Below, piece by piece: positions 34,796-45,330 of a DNA stretch of 56,445 nucleotides. The position numbers and the translations under genes are program-made. Where the stretch lies: positions 1-56,445 of the forward strand of contig JAGCWY010000055.1 of assembly GCA_017961625.1 (NCBI GenBank), read 5' to 3'. Within the stretch, counting starts at the first letter, position 1. Each line of letters begins with the position of its first letter. The notes under the pieces were generated by a model. It was not told the DNA's origin, did not search any database, and worked only from the letters and a program-made list of their open reading frames with translations. Source of the DNA: Ruminococcus sp. (GTDB lineage Bacteria > Bacillota > Clostridia > Oscillospirales > Ruminococcaceae).

Positions 34796-36193
34796 TTACC
34801 TATATTTCAGCTCAGGATGCTTCATGTAGTACTCTTTTTTATTTATATACATTTTTTCATCTGCATTTTTCATTGCTAAACGTATATCCTCACCGTTTCT
34901 TACAAAGTAATAACCTATTGCGAAATTAACATCACTGTCTATGGCAGATTTCTCATAAAGCTGTATAAGTCTATTTTTCAGTTCATCTTCGTCTATTCCT
35001 TGTGCTATTAGCATAAATTCGTCTCCGCCCGCACGATAAACATCACAATCATAAAATATCTGACTCAGAATAGCTGAAGCTGTTCTTAGCAGCCTATCGC
35101 CTGAACTATGACCTTTCTCATCGTTTATACGCTTCAATCCATTAAGATCGGCAAATATAACAGCGTATGGTTCATTCAATTCGGTTTTACCACTGACTAC
35201 ATCATCGATATAATTATTCATTGAATTACGATTTTGACATCCCGTAAGTATATCTATAGAACTGAGGATCTCAAGCTGTTTCATCAACTGGTAGTTAGCA
35301 ATTTCAGATGCTATAAAGAATGTAGATAACTCTAGTGTTTCCTTAATCCTTACAGTTTCCTCTGTCTTGTAGTTCAGAGCCCACAAATAACCAAGTATCT
35401 GATCATTATGTTTCAGCGGAAAGAGAATTGTGCTCCTTATTCCATTATCAGCAAGCAGCGAATAAAAGTCATTGTTATCAGATTCAAGCCATTCTAAATC
35501 ATGTTCATCTTTTATTATAAGGCACGAACTGCCATGGATAACTGCTCCAAACGAGTCTGCAATATCGTAAAAGCTGTCATTGCTATATATTTCTTCAGGT
35601 CGCAAATTACTATCAGACAACGTTGCTTCGCAGAAATTGATATATTTCCTATTTTCATTATCGTGATTTAAAATACAGCAATGTTCAGCTCCGCACATCT
35701 TACGGATATCTTCAATAACATCTTGAAATACTTGACGAATATCATCTTTTTTGGCTCCTTGAAGCTTAATACTAATCTCAAGTGCATGTGTAGCTGTATC
35801 GGCCGAAAGACTTGCCTGTTGTTCAGCATCGGCAAATGGTGAAATATCACATGAATAAAGGCAGTACCCTACATTTTTCTTATCAGATTCTAGTGGAAGG
35901 AGGAACATATTGACCCATAAGCCCATACGCTCTAAGTGAACATAAGTATGAAGCGGTTGACCAAGGCAAGCACAACGGAACATGAAGTCCTCGAAGTTTT
36001 TGTCCTGCGGCAAAGAATCTGAATATGGTGAATCTGGAACAAACGGACGACCAAATATTTTTTCAGCATCCTCCCGATGTGCTTTGTTAGCCGCAACAAC
36101 ACGTATATTACCATATCTTCCATCCTGATATTTTTCAACTGATATAATACAGCTTCTACATTTATGATCTGCTACTACCTTGTCAAAATCCAT
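34796..36193 (-). CDS. GAF-like/GGDEF diguanylate cyclase
   Basis: 465 residues from the ATG at 36193 (AGAGGGGA upstream); the open frame before it to 36226 would need a GTG. An N-terminal PAS-like part (CIISVEKYQDGRYGNIRVV...) is followed by a GAF-like domain (about 125-290) and a GGDEF domain (about 310-465). The GGDEF domain has the intact active motif RAGGDEFML and FADLNGLKRINDEKGH, so it can make c-di-GMP. No membrane segment. The neighbouring gene upstream on the same strand is a paralogue with the same N-terminal layout plus a broken EAL domain, and the two are probably cotranscribed. Confidence 0.88.
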   Translation of the reverse strand: MDFDKVVADHKCRSCIISVEKYQDGRYGNIRVVAANKAHREDAEKIFGRPFVPDSPYSDSLPQDKNFEDFMFRCACLGQPLHTYVHLERMGLWVNMFLLPLESDKKNVGYCLYSCDISPFADAEQQASLSADTATHALEISIKLQGAKKDDIRQVFQDVIEDIRKMCGAEHCCILNHDNENRKYINFCEATLSDSNLRPEEIYSNDSFYDIADSFGAVIHGSSCLIIKDEHDLEWLESDNNDFYSLLADNGIRSTILFPLKHNDQILGYLWALNYKTEETVRIKETLELSTFFIASEIANYQLMKQLEILSSIDILTGCQNRNSMNNYIDDVVSGKTELNEPYAVIFADLNGLKRINDEKGHSSGDRLLRTASAILSQIFYDCDVYRAGGDEFMLIAQGIDEDELKNRLIQLYEKSAIDSDVNFAIGYYFVRNGEDIRLAMKNADEKMYINKKEYYMKHPELKYR

Positions 36194-36229
36194 AATTAAC
36201 TTTCCCCTCTTTTTTATTAAAAGCACGAT

Positions 36230-38424
36230 TTAAGTCATATCTGTTACAAGTTTTTCTGCTTCTTCTTTCGGCAAAGGTCTGCCCTAGATAAAGCCTTGGA
36301 TAAAATCGCAACCTATCTCCCTAAGAGTTTCAAGCTGCCTTTCCTCTTCAACACCTTCCGATATAACATCAAAACCCATAATATGACCGATAGAGATAAT
36401 AGCAGCAACATACTGCTTCGACGACTCGTTCATATTCATTTTATCTATAAAGGACTTGTCTATTTTAAGTATATTTGCAGGGAAATTATTTAGATAGCTT
36501 AAAGAGGAATAACCTGTTCCGAAATCGTCTATTGCTATCTTTATTCCCATTTCATGTAACTTATCGATACACATAATTGCCTTTTCTGCAGAATCTATCA
36601 TGATTGATTCCGTAATCTCAATTTCAACGTGATCAGATGCAAGACCGCTCTCATTCAAAATCTCCTTCAGTTCGTCAAGGAAATCGTTTTTCATAAGGTG
36701 ACGAACAGAAACATTGACGCTTTTCTGAAGACCGTTCCATCTACCTTATCCACAAGACCTACCTTTTCAGCAACAGGGATAAACTCTCCAGGACTGATGA
36801 AATTTCCATCGGTATCCTTCATTCGTGCAAGAGCTTCAAAACCACGCAGTTTATGTGATATATCAAACTGTGGCTGTAAATTAAAATATATAGTATCATT
36901 TTCCAAAGCTTCCCTAAGCTTGTACTCTATCTCCAATGTACGCTCAACATTAAGTAGTTCCTGCGTGGAACGAAGAATGTGATTGCTGCTATTTACTCGC
37001 TTGACTTCGTGCATTGCAGCAGCTGAAAATGATAACAAGCTATCACTTGTTTTTGCATCGATAGGAAATAAAGCATATCCGAAGCTTGCTGTAATGTAAA
37101 GATCACAATTATCAACAGTAAAGCGATTCTCAAGGACTGCTTCATAATGCTTAATAGTGTGCATTATATCTTTATCTGAGCGATAATCGCGTATGATAAT
37201 TGCAAATTCATCGCCACCCATTCGGGCGATATAATCATGAGTTCCCGATAGTCCCGCATCAACTATTGCTTTCCAGCGTGCAGCAATCTCTATGAGCACC
37301 TTATTACCCGTATCAAAGCCCATAGTATCATTTATGCTCTTAAAGCCGTTGATGCCAATGGAAACAACTGTAAAATTCTCACCTCTCTTAACAAGATCTG
37401 ATACCAACTCTGTGCAAGCAAAACGGTTGGGAAGCCCTGTCAGTTGATCGGTATAACTGATATTCTTCAGATGTTCAACCATTTTGTAACTTGCAAGTTT
37501 TGAAGAAATAAAGAATGTAATTAGTTCCAGTGTCTCCTTGATACGCATGGTATTAGTGGTATCAAAATTTGTACTCCAGATAAGACCGAGAACATCATTA
37601 TCATACCTCAAAGGAAACATTATAAAACTATCAACATTTGCTTTTTCAAGATTGTCATACCATTCATAATTAATATTTCGTATAAAATCTTTATCTTTTT
37701 CGTCCTTTATTATCAGACAGTCACTTCCCGATACCATAGCGAGCCACGTATCTGTTATCTCCGCTATATTCTTAAACTGAGTAACGCGTTTAACACGGCT
37801 ATTTTTATCAACACTTGTGCAGCACTCGGTGAAAAGCCCTGTGGTCTGCTCCCTGAGCATTATAGTGCAAACATCAGCCCTACATATCAAACGTATATCA
37901 CTTATTATTTCATCCATAGTTTTATTGAAGTCATTAGTACTATGAAGCTTTACACAGCATTTTATTATGTCAGATGACACAGTGTCAGACTGGCTTGAGC
38001 TTATACCTACCTCAGCGGAATTACTAGGCTGTGCGGTATACAGACAGTAGCAAATATTTCCTTCCTCATACTCAATAGGGAGCGCAAAAATATCAAACCA
38101 TATATTCATGTCATTCAAATGAACATAGGTATGTATCGGTATCTTTTTTACAGCAGCACGGTAGCATATATCTTCAAATCCGGTATCCTTCGGAAGATAC
38201 TTCTCATAAAGTGAATTTGGAATAAACTTATTGTTGCTCTGAAAAACCTCGGGAATTCCAAGAATACTCGGGTCAGAAGTAAAAACAGGGTGCTCAATCG
38301 GCTCAAGATAGCTTTTATTTCCTGATACAAGTCGTATTTCACCATACCCACCGTCACTTTTTCTTTCTACTGAAATAATACATGTAGGAGAATGAAATTT
38401 TTCTGCGAGGTCCTGGAAATTCAT
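36230..38424 (-). pseudogene. GGDEF-EAL protein with broken EAL domain
   Basis: The ATG at 38424 (AAAGGAG upstream) opens a PAS/GAF-GGDEF-EAL protein. The GGDEF motif MGGDEFAII is intact. The EAL domain starts well (FNLQPQFD, FEALARMKD, PGEFIPVAEKVGLVDKVDGTVFRK) but the frame then shifts near 36715 and ends at 36691. The correct continuation, SVNVSVRHLMKNDFLDEL, is in another frame and about 20-25 expected residues are absent, so a deletion caused the shift. The rest (EITESIMID, IDDFGTGYSSLSYL, LKIDKSFI, EGVE) is preserved until TAG at 36284-36286, exactly where relatives have Trp in IQGFIWGRPLP. GRPLPKEEAEKLV follows in frame. The truncated product may still be a cyclase, without phosphodiesterase. 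Confidence 0.85.
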
Positions 38425-38450
38425 AGCTACTCCTTTCGTTGACAAAGCAG

Positions 38451-38482
38451 TTATTGTACAATAATGCCGCTTTGATAGTCAA
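38451..38482 (-). promoter_or_regulatory. Promoter of c-di-GMP gene pair with overlapping palindrome
   Basis: Minus strand: TTGACT (38482-38477), 18 nt, TACAAT (38458-38453). The -10 element lies inside the perfect 14-bp palindrome TTATTGTACAATAA (38451-38464), a possible repressor site. Confidence 0.6.
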
Positions 38483-38483
38483 A

Positions 38484-38958
38484 CTATATACTTCATAGAT
38501 AATATACACAATATATTATATTGCTATTATACAACAATAGGTTTTGAAAAGCAATGGACAAAATGTAAAGAATATAAAATTCTAGCTATTCTTCACATGT
38601 AAAAACAAAATTTATTAACATTAACTAGACTATTACAACTAGCTATAATAAAAAAGGCGGCTACATTTGATTTAATGTAGACACCTTTTATAATATTTGT
38701 TATATTTTGTATATCTCAAAATAAATAACAGCACTTATCACGATTACACAACAAACCGTATTAATCAGTTAAATGAGGGTATAATTCTTTTTCTTTGGTA
38801 ATTCTGTATAGCCTTTCTTCAGTCAGATTGTACATTAAAAAAATAGTAACAGACGTTTTACCTTATAATTTTTCTCCAATTATAACACTATTTCACCTGA
38901 AATGATCTTTTTGATATTATCTTACTGTATATCCATACGATTTTCAAAGCTATGATAT
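38484..38958. other. AT-rich intergenic region
   Basis: About 475 bp. Besides the hairpin at 38650-38688 I see only AT-rich sequence, with no supported gene. Confidence 0.6.
38650..38688 (-). terminator. Probable terminator for U32-like gene
   Basis: On the minus strand a stem with GTCTACATT and AATGTAGCC arms (two mismatches) is followed by CCTTTTTTATT. It lies 270 nt after the gene's stop, so the assignment is tentative. Confidence 0.5.
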
Positions 38959-39870
38959 TCAGAAAAGATCCAGCATGCTGTCGAGATAGATCTCTTCACG
39001 GACAGTTAGCTGATATTCCGGCTTTGTGAGATAATAAAACAGAAATTCCAGATTGACAGCACTACCTAGTCCTCTGCCTTCTATTTTGAAATTAGAAAAA
39101 CCGAGGGGCAGATAGGTATTGATGATGTCATCGATACTGATAAATTCAGGATTTTTCATTGCCTTCGAAAAACGGTATCCGTCCTTTGCATCAGGTGCGG
39201 TACAAATGTGTTCGGGACAGTCTTCTCCGAGATTTTTCTTGCTGACATTTTCATAGCAAGCTTTTCTGTCTTTGCAGCTAAACGAGCAGCATTCATTGCA
39301 CAGAAATTCAACTTTATCTTTCTGGACCTGCGAGAGTGTATCAAGTTTATCATATAGCTTATTCATCCTGAAATCAGGAACTACATATTTAAAATCAATC
39401 CGTTCTGTTTCCTTTAAAAACTGATCAAAATTAGTCTGAACCTTTGTAGTCGAGGAAACGAAATAAAGGTTTGGATAATTATTTTTAATATGTTCAAGCA
39501 GAAGCTCCGAGTATATAATCACACCGTTCTGTACACCTTTGCTTCCGGAAAAAAGCTCACACAGAGAATTACATTTCCTGTCAATGAGATGTTCAGGTTT
39601 TAAAAGCGAGTTACTGAAAGTGAGCCTTGAAGAAATACTGTATTTATTCATAAGTGCAAGGACATCTTCAGCTTTACATTCGCCGAATCCAGCTCGTCCA
39701 CCACCCCAAATACAATCGGCAGGAGCGCCATAGACAGATGCTATTTCGCACCAGTCGTAAAAGTATTCTGGATGTTCATTGTACAGTGGCAGAAACACAC
39801 TGTACAGGTCATAGAACTCAAACAGTCCCGGAAGATGAAAATAAGCTTTATTTTGTGCAGTGTTTTCCAT
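38959..39870 (-). CDS. Cys-rich protein, U32-peptidase-like C-terminus
   Basis: 303 residues, no signal peptide. The middle holds a dense cysteine cluster (CNECCSFSCKDRKAC at about 196-210, with further Cys in EDCPEHIC), suited to a metal or Fe-S centre. The segment GFSNFKIEGR near residue 265 is like the KIEGR signature of U32 peptidases/hydroxylation factors, and the GGGRAGFGE strand near 57 fits the same TIM-barrel group. I infer a distant U32-type protein but cannot name a substrate. It has its own promoter and is monocistronic. The ribosome site is weak. Confidence 0.5.
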   Translation of the reverse strand: MENTAQNKAYFHLPGLFEFYDLYSVFLPLYNEHPEYFYDWCEIASVYGAPADCIWGGGRAGFGECKAEDVLALMNKYSISSRLTFSNSLLKPEHLIDRKCNSLCELFSGSKGVQNGVIIYSELLLEHIKNNYPNLYFVSSTTKVQTNFDQFLKETERIDFKYVVPDFRMNKLYDKLDTLSQVQKDKVEFLCNECCSFSCKDRKACYENVSKKNLGEDCPEHICTAPDAKDGYRFSKAMKNPEFISIDDIINTYLPLGFSNFKIEGRGLGSAVNLEFLFYYLTKPEYQLTVREEIYLDSMLDLF

Positions 39871-39948
39871 ATGTAATCATACCATTTTCTTTAGTCTTAG
39901 ACCATTTTAGTAAATTGATTTTATGTACATATAATATAATGTATATTT

Positions 39949-39977
39949 AGTATACCAGAATTATCATATAAAATCAA
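39949..39977 (-). promoter_or_regulatory. Sigma-A promoter of U32-like gene
   Basis: Minus strand: TTGATT (39977-39972), 17 nt, TATACT (39954-39949). Confidence 0.72.
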
Positions 39978-40018
39978 GGTTATAATTTTTACACTTACCG
40001 CATTTGTTTATCTCTTGT

Positions 40019-40735
40019 TTACATGATATGTGTCTTCAGCCATTCAGCAGCCTCTTCTTTTGTAAAAACGCCATCATTTGAATAGTATTCCGTCATATCT
40101 TCAAGTCGTATACAGCCAAGCTGACCTCCATAGTTAGGGAAACCGCAGCCGCAATCTATATCAATCATCCGCTTCCCGTGAAAAATATGCATACTTTGAT
40201 GGAACTGCTCTGTTGGAGTATGACCAAATATTACATTTTTTCTTGCAGGCATCTGCAAGAATGGCGTCAAGCGGTACCATACTATAAATTCATTAAAGTT
40301 ATAGCTCGCCATATTCTCAGTTTCATATAGTTCCTGTGGTGCAGCGTGAACCAGTATGAATTTACGTCTATTTACAGTTATTTCTAATTGTACTGGAAGT
40401 GACTCCAGATAGCAAAGCATCTCCTCCTGCTCTTTTTCTGTAAGGTTGAAATACTTATCAAAAGTGTCTAAACTTCTATTATTCCTCCACACTTGTTGGT
40501 AATGGAGATTTTCGGGGTATCTCAGGGCATTTATCATCATATACTCATGATTTCCTAGCAACATTGTACAATTCTGCATTGTCCTTATCTGCTGCAACAG
40601 TTCAATTCCGTATTTCCCGCGATCGATAACATCTCCAAGAATATATAGATGATCCTCTGGCTGTAGGTTAATCATGGAGAGTATAGTATCAAATGCATCC
40701 TTATTGCCGTGAATATCCGAAAGAACATAATGCAT
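40019..40735 (-). CDS. Metallophosphoesterase, PPP-type
   Basis: 238 residues from the ATG at 40735, with AGGAG about 7-10 nt upstream. The metal-site motifs of PPP phosphatases are all present: SDIHGN, GDVIDRG, GNHEY, VHAAPQ and GHTPTEQ. Such bacterial enzymes act as Ser/Thr/Tyr phosphatases or as ApaH/PrpE-like dinucleotide hydrolases. It lies 54 nt after a second, distantly related phosphoesterase on the same strand, so the two are likely an operon. Cytoplasmic. The natural substrate is open. Confidence 0.88.
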   Translation of the reverse strand: MHYVLSDIHGNKDAFDTILSMINLQPEDHLYILGDVIDRGKYGIELLQQIRTMQNCTMLLGNHEYMMINALRYPENLHYQQVWRNNRSLDTFDKYFNLTEKEQEEMLCYLESLPVQLEITVNRRKFILVHAAPQELYETENMASYNFNEFIVWYRLTPFLQMPARKNVIFGHTPTEQFHQSMHIFHGKRMIDIDCGCGFPNYGGQLGCIRLEDMTEYYSNDGVFTKEEAAEWLKTHIM

Positions 40736-40789
40736 CAAATAACTCCTCTTGTTTCTTTTTTTTTCACAATTCTAATCTCCTTTTGCATC

Positions 40790-41473
40790 TTATAACGTTT
40801 CAACGCTATGAAATAGGAAGTGCATTTTATCAATATGCTTATCAGTATGCCAATGTCCGAGATACCAAGCCTTATATTCTATTGCTTCTTCTATGGTATC
40901 AAGCCATTGTTCTGTGCTGTTATCAACTTTTGATTGGTCTATTCCTGAAAGAAAACACTCTGTGGGAATATATTTATACGGACATGTATGAGAAAACACT
41001 ATGTCTATTTTATTGTTCTTTACCTTCTCTTCAACATATTCCTTTATTGCCAGTGACGGCTGTTCGTCTGGCCACCAATTATAGCCGTTTCTCAGGCGAT
41101 AGAACTTATCAACACTATAGGCACCGCCTATAACTATGCACTTATCGCCTTCAAGCTCAAATATGTCTCCGTCTACAGGAAACAGTATATTCGGATACTC
41201 CTCCTCATAGAGAACACGTCCGCCGTTCCAGTTTTTTTCCTGATATGAAGCTATATTCTGAGGGCGGTTCTCATGATTGCCATGAATACAAAAGAATGTA
41301 ACTCCTATATTGTTCATTTCTTCTTTTATAAATTTATCACGTAATCTTCCTGTATAGTTTACGCCCACATCTCCGAGAATAACTATTATATCATACTCTT
41401 GGGGTTCGTATTTCTCAACAAGGTCATATATAGGCTCAAGAGAGCCGTGTATATCACCGGTTATATATATCAT
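40790..41473 (-). CDS. Metallophosphoesterase
   Basis: 227 residues. Calcineurin-like motifs: TGDIHGS, LGDVGVNY, HGNHENR, FSHTCPY and GHWHTD. The GDVGVN (not GDxxDR) and GHWH ending place it outside the PPP group, nearer to YfcE- or Icc-like esterases. It is the first gene of the two-gene phosphoesterase operon. No signal peptide. Both genes together suggest a phosphate-ester or nucleotide-signalling function that cannot be specified further from the sequence. Confidence 0.88.
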   Translation of the reverse strand: MIYITGDIHGSLEPIYDLVEKYEPQEYDIIVILGDVGVNYTGRLRDKFIKEEMNNIGVTFFCIHGNHENRPQNIASYQEKNWNGGRVLYEEEYPNILFPVDGDIFELEGDKCIVIGGAYSVDKFYRLRNGYNWWPDEQPSLAIKEYVEEKVKNNKIDIVFSHTCPYKYIPTECFLSGIDQSKVDNSTEQWLDTIEEAIEYKAWYLGHWHTDKHIDKMHFLFHSVETL

Positions 41474-41502
41474 AACATCTCGCCTACCTTTATATATTAA
41501 TT

Positions 41503-41531
41503 ATTATAACACATATATTCATGTTTGTCAT
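41503..41531 (-). promoter_or_regulatory. Candidate promoter of phosphoesterase pair
   Basis: Minus strand: ATGACA (41531-41526), 17 nt, TATAAT (41508-41503), 30 nt before the start. The rest of 41532-41799 shows nothing firm. Confidence 0.6.
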
Positions 41532-41799
41532 TAACTATTTAGTTTAAAAATGCAATAGCAGGCTTAGCGATCCTGTTATTATTTTACAAATAATTATGCA
41601 ACAAGTCTAGCATATAAAAATCATCTATATCCAATGATTCTAATTCTCTTTCATCAAGAGTAAATTAATTTATGATGACTGGACGTAAAACATTATGGCC
41701 CATTTTCCGTCTTAATAACATATTATGCTTTTTCCGTTTCATAACAGAATATCAGCCGGAAATAACCTAGTTTTTTCAACCTTTTATATATTTTATGGG

Positions 41800-41828
41800 T
41801 TGATTGCATAGTGCTTATAACATATAAT
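41800..41828 (+). promoter_or_regulatory. Sigma-A promoter of GH127 gene
   Basis: TTGATT (41800-41805), 17 nt, TATAAT (41823-41828), followed by AAGGAGG before the ATG at 41866. Confidence 0.75.
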
Positions 41829-41865
41829 AAGAGTGGATATTAAAATTTAAAAGGAGGAATCCCAC

Positions 41866-44800
41866 ATGAAATCAAATTTTTTCATTCGTATGACATCATT
41901 GGTGATTGCTGCCGCATCGATAAGTACCTCGGCTACCTTTCCATCTCATCAAGCTATTGCAGCAGAAGACATCGCAATACGCAGCTTCAGTCTGACAGAT
42001 GTTACTATGACCGACGAGTACTGTGTCAACGCCTTCAGCAAGGAAATGGAGTACCTGCTTTCCTTTGATACCGACAGGCTCCTTGCAGGTTTCCGAGAGA
42101 ACGCCGGCCTAAATACAAAAGGTGCAAAACGTTACGGCGGCTGGGAAAACACCAATATCGCCGGTCACGCCATAGGTCATTACCTTACTGCTCTGGCGCA
42201 AGCCTATCAGCACCCGGAGCTTTCGGACGCTCAGCGTGCAGCTGTGAAGTCAAGAATGTACACCCTAATAGACGGTATGCGGGAATGTCAGAAGAATTCC
42301 AAAGGTAAGCAGGGCTTTGTATGGGCAGCTTCTCACCCTAACGGAACGAGTGTGGAGGTACAGTTCGACAATATTGAGGTAGGAAAAGCAAATATCATCG
42401 ATGAGGCATGGGTACCGTGGTATACCATGCACAAGCTCATCGCAGGCATAGTTGATATATATAATGCTACCGGCTATGCTCCGGCAAGGGATCTGGGCTC
42501 AGGTCTAGGAGACTGGGTATATAATCGCTGCAAGACTTGGGACTCTAGGAAGCACAGTACGGTCCTCTCTATAGAATACGGTGGGATGAACGACTGTCTC
42601 TACGACCTTTACATGATAACAAGCAAGGACGAGCATGCTGTAGCTGCACATTATTTTGACGAGACTAATCTCCACGAGGCAATACTGAAGGGCGGCTCAA
42701 ACGTACTTAACAACAAACACGCAAATACAACTATTCCAAAGTTTCTAGGAGCGCTCAAGCGATACATCGCTCTTGACGGTAAAACTTTAAACGGTGAGAC
42801 AGTAGACGCCTCCCGCTATCTGCAATATGCTGAGGCTTTCTGGGATATGGTCACAACTCATCACACCTACATCACAGGCGGCAACAGTGAATGGGAACAC
42901 TTCGGCATGGACGATGTACTTGATAAGGAGCGTACCAACTGTAACTGTGAAACCTGCAACTCATACAATATGCTCAAGCTAAGCCGTGAGCTGTTCAAAA
43001 TAACAAAGGACAGTAAATATATGGATTTCTATGAGAATACATATTATAATTCTATCCTCTCATCACAAAATCCAGAAACTGGTATGACCACATATTTCCA
43101 GCCTATGGCAACTGGATACTTCAAGGTATACAGTTCTCCCTTCGATCATTTCTGGTGCTGTACAGGAAGTGGTATGGAAAGTTTTACCAAGCTGGGAGAC
43201 ACTATCTATATGCATAGTGATGATACTCTTTACGTCAATATGTATCAAAGCTCTATACTCACATGGGCTGACAAGAATATGAAGATAACTCAGGAAAGCT
43301 CTATCCCCGAGGGTGATACTTCCGTATTCACAGTTGAAGGCACCGGTGTCGTAGATTTTCGTTTCCGTATTCCTGACTGGAAGGCAGGCAATATGACCAT
43401 AAAGATAAGCGGCGAGAAATACCAGTACAGGACTATCAACGGCTATGCTCAGGTAACAGGTGAATTTAGTACAGGCGATGTTATCGAAGTCAATATACCC
43501 GAGGAGGTCAAAACTTACTCACTGCCTGACAAAAACACGGTATACGGCTTCAAATATGGTCCTATAGTTCTCAGTGCAGAGCTTGGAAAGCAGAACATGG
43601 AAACAGGTTCAACAGGTATGTGGGTCACTATACCAAAGGAACAAATAACTCTCTCTGAGAATATCCGTATCTCCGATAATAATACCACCGTAAGCACTTT
43701 TATGGCAGATATAAATGACCACCTTGTAAAAGACGACAACTCCCTGAGATTTACACTCAAGGGTACCGACCACGATCTTATATTCACACCTCATTACCAG
43801 CAGTATCAGCAGAGATACGGTATTTACTGGAATTTCCAGAGCAGCAGTACTGCTGTAGACATGCCTGCACGTTCAAAGAAAACCGTAGTAGATACGGTTC
43901 AGCCGGGCTATGGTCAGTATGAGAACGATAATCTACATAATATGCAAGAGTACAACACTTATGGAGTCACTGACGACAGCACATACCGCTACGCCAAAAG
44001 TGGTGGTCATTTCAGTTACCGCATGGCTGTTGACAAGGACGCAGATTACAATATCGTTACTGTCAAATTCCGCAAGTCTGACAATATGAAAACGATACGC
44101 ATAACTATCGGGGATACGATAATATGCAGAAAAGAGCTCTATTATCAAGGCAATGAGGAAGTCTATGAATTCAATTACATCATACCTCCGGAGCTGATTG
44201 AAAAATATAGTGAGCATATAACCGCAGACGGAGAGGAGTACGATGTGGTCACAGTTGGCTTTTCTTCGGATAATGATGAAGAATCTGCAAAAATATGTGA
44301 TTTTATCTATATAACAGCCGTAAAGCCTCTTTACGAGTATGACAGTAGTATTGCCTATTTCGTTGACTGCGGCGATCATAACCCCTATACCGTTACAGGC
44401 AGGGATAAGCTTGGCCGCTACAACAGCGTTACAGAGCAAATCTTTGGTACAGATGAAGTAACAGGCGCTGTTTGGGGACTTTTGGACGATGCGGAAGATA
44501 AATATGACGGAGGTTCAAAGAGTGGCGGACTATATACCGCCAATACCTGGTGCGACGAATACAACACCTCTGATAATAGAGACAAGACCGCCTCCTTCCG
44601 CTATACAAAAAATCAATACGAGAACAATATGGAACGTACACTTTCCTATGGTTTCTGGCTCCCTGCAGGCAAATATGAGGTGGAGATGTGTTTCAGCGAT
44701 CCATGGAGCTGTTCCACAAACCCTTGTGTAAAAACAGCTTGCGATACCAACTTTGAAAAGATTCTTATTGAAAACTGTTTAACAGACAGTAAGACACCTT

Positions 44801-45183
44801 CTGTCTGCAAACTTGATGTTGCAAATGATGGTATTGTTGATATTTGCATCTACTCCGAAGATAAGGCAATAAACATCAATTATATCATTATTCGTACACT
44901 TGAAACGGCTTCTCTGCCTACAGTTTCCTATGCTGCAACGGATATACTGGCAGGCGATACCAACTGCGACGGTAAGGTTGATCTTGCAGACGCTGTACTT
45001 ATCATGCAAAGCCTTGCAAATCCCAATAAGTACGGTATAGGTGGTACAGCCGACAAGCACCTTACAGATCAGGGCATGATCAACGGTGACGTTGACGGTT
45101 CCACAAAGGGACTTACCTCTAATGATGCTCTCCGCATACAGGAGTATCTTCTTCATAAGATCACTTCACTTGAGATTATATAA
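41866..45183 (+). CDS. Secreted GH127/GH146-type beta-L-arabinofuranosidase with dockerin
   Basis: 1105 residues. Signal peptide 1-33. The catalytic (alpha/alpha)6 barrel with following beta domains spans about 40-610. The zinc-thiolate site of this family is visible: Glu362-Thr-Cys364 (CNCETCNSYNM) and the CysCys pair 431-432 (FWCCTGSGME), the first of which would be the nucleophile; Glu342 or Glu344 in GGNSEWEH is the likely acid/base. Residues 640-1015 hold two beta-sandwich modules, the second malectin-like (SYGFWLPAGKYEVEM). The C-terminal dockerin (GDTNCDGKVDLADAVLIMQ...LTSNDALRIQEYLL) matches the class in the CotH protein and xylanase. It would release beta-L-arabinofuranose outside the cell, a substrate found in hydroxyproline-rich plant glycoproteins and pectin side chains. 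Confidence 0.92.
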   Translation: MKSNFFIRMTSLVIAAASISTSATFPSHQAIAAEDIAIRSFSLTDVTMTDEYCVNAFSKEMEYLLSFDTDRLLAGFRENAGLNTKGAKRYGGWENTNIAGHAIGHYLTALAQAYQHPELSDAQRAAVKSRMYTLIDGMRECQKNSKGKQGFVWAASHPNGTSVEVQFDNIEVGKANIIDEAWVPWYTMHKLIAGIVDIYNATGYAPARDLGSGLGDWVYNRCKTWDSRKHSTVLSIEYGGMNDCLYDLYMITSKDEHAVAAHYFDETNLHEAILKGGSNVLNNKHANTTIPKFLGALKRYIALDGKTLNGETVDASRYLQYAEAFWDMVTTHHTYITGGNSEWEHFGMDDVLDKERTNCNCETCNSYNMLKLSRELFKITKDSKYMDFYENTYYNSILSSQNPETGMTTYFQPMATGYFKVYSSPFDHFWCCTGSGMESFTKLGDTIYMHSDDTLYVNMYQSSILTWADKNMKITQESSIPEGDTSVFTVEGTGVVDFRFRIPDWKAGNMTIKISGEKYQYRTINGYAQVTGEFSTGDVIEVNIPEEVKTYSLPDKNTVYGFKYGPIVLSAELGKQNMETGSTGMWVTIPKEQITLSENIRISDNNTTVSTFMADINDHLVKDDNSLRFTLKGTDHDLIFTPHYQQYQQRYGIYWNFQSSSTAVDMPARSKKTVVDTVQPGYGQYENDNLHNMQEYNTYGVTDDSTYRYAKSGGHFSYRMAVDKDADYNIVTVKFRKSDNMKTIRITIGDTIICRKELYYQGNEEVYEFNYIIPPELIEKYSEHITADGEEYDVVTVGFSSDNDEESAKICDFIYITAVKPLYEYDSSIAYFVDCGDHNPYTVTGRDKLGRYNSVTEQIFGTDEVTGAVWGLLDDAEDKYDGGSKSGGLYTANTWCDEYNTSDNRDKTASFRYTKNQYENNMERTLSYGFWLPAGKYEVEMCFSDPWSCSTNPCVKTACDTNFEKILIENCLTDSKTPSVCKLDVANDGIVDICIYSEDKAININYIIIRTLETASLPTVSYAATDILAGDTNCDGKVDLADAVLIMQSLANPNKYGIGGTADKHLTDQGMINGDVDGSTKGLTSNDALRIQEYLLHKITSLEII

Positions 45184-45330
45184 AGAAAAACTATATCAGA
45201 ACTGCAACTATAACTTTGTTTTTCTTAATATCGCAGAAATACAAGCTATTTTCTCGCCGACAGAAAAATTCAGTCTGATGGATTTACAGTTACTATTCAC
45301 ACTAAATGTAACAGTGATATAAAAATCAAG

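Noticed and set aside
34530..34829. 99-codon plus-strand frame with a CSFC motif
   Set aside because: No ribosome site, low-complexity composition and overlap with the end of the GGDEF gene. The Cys pair alone is not evidence.
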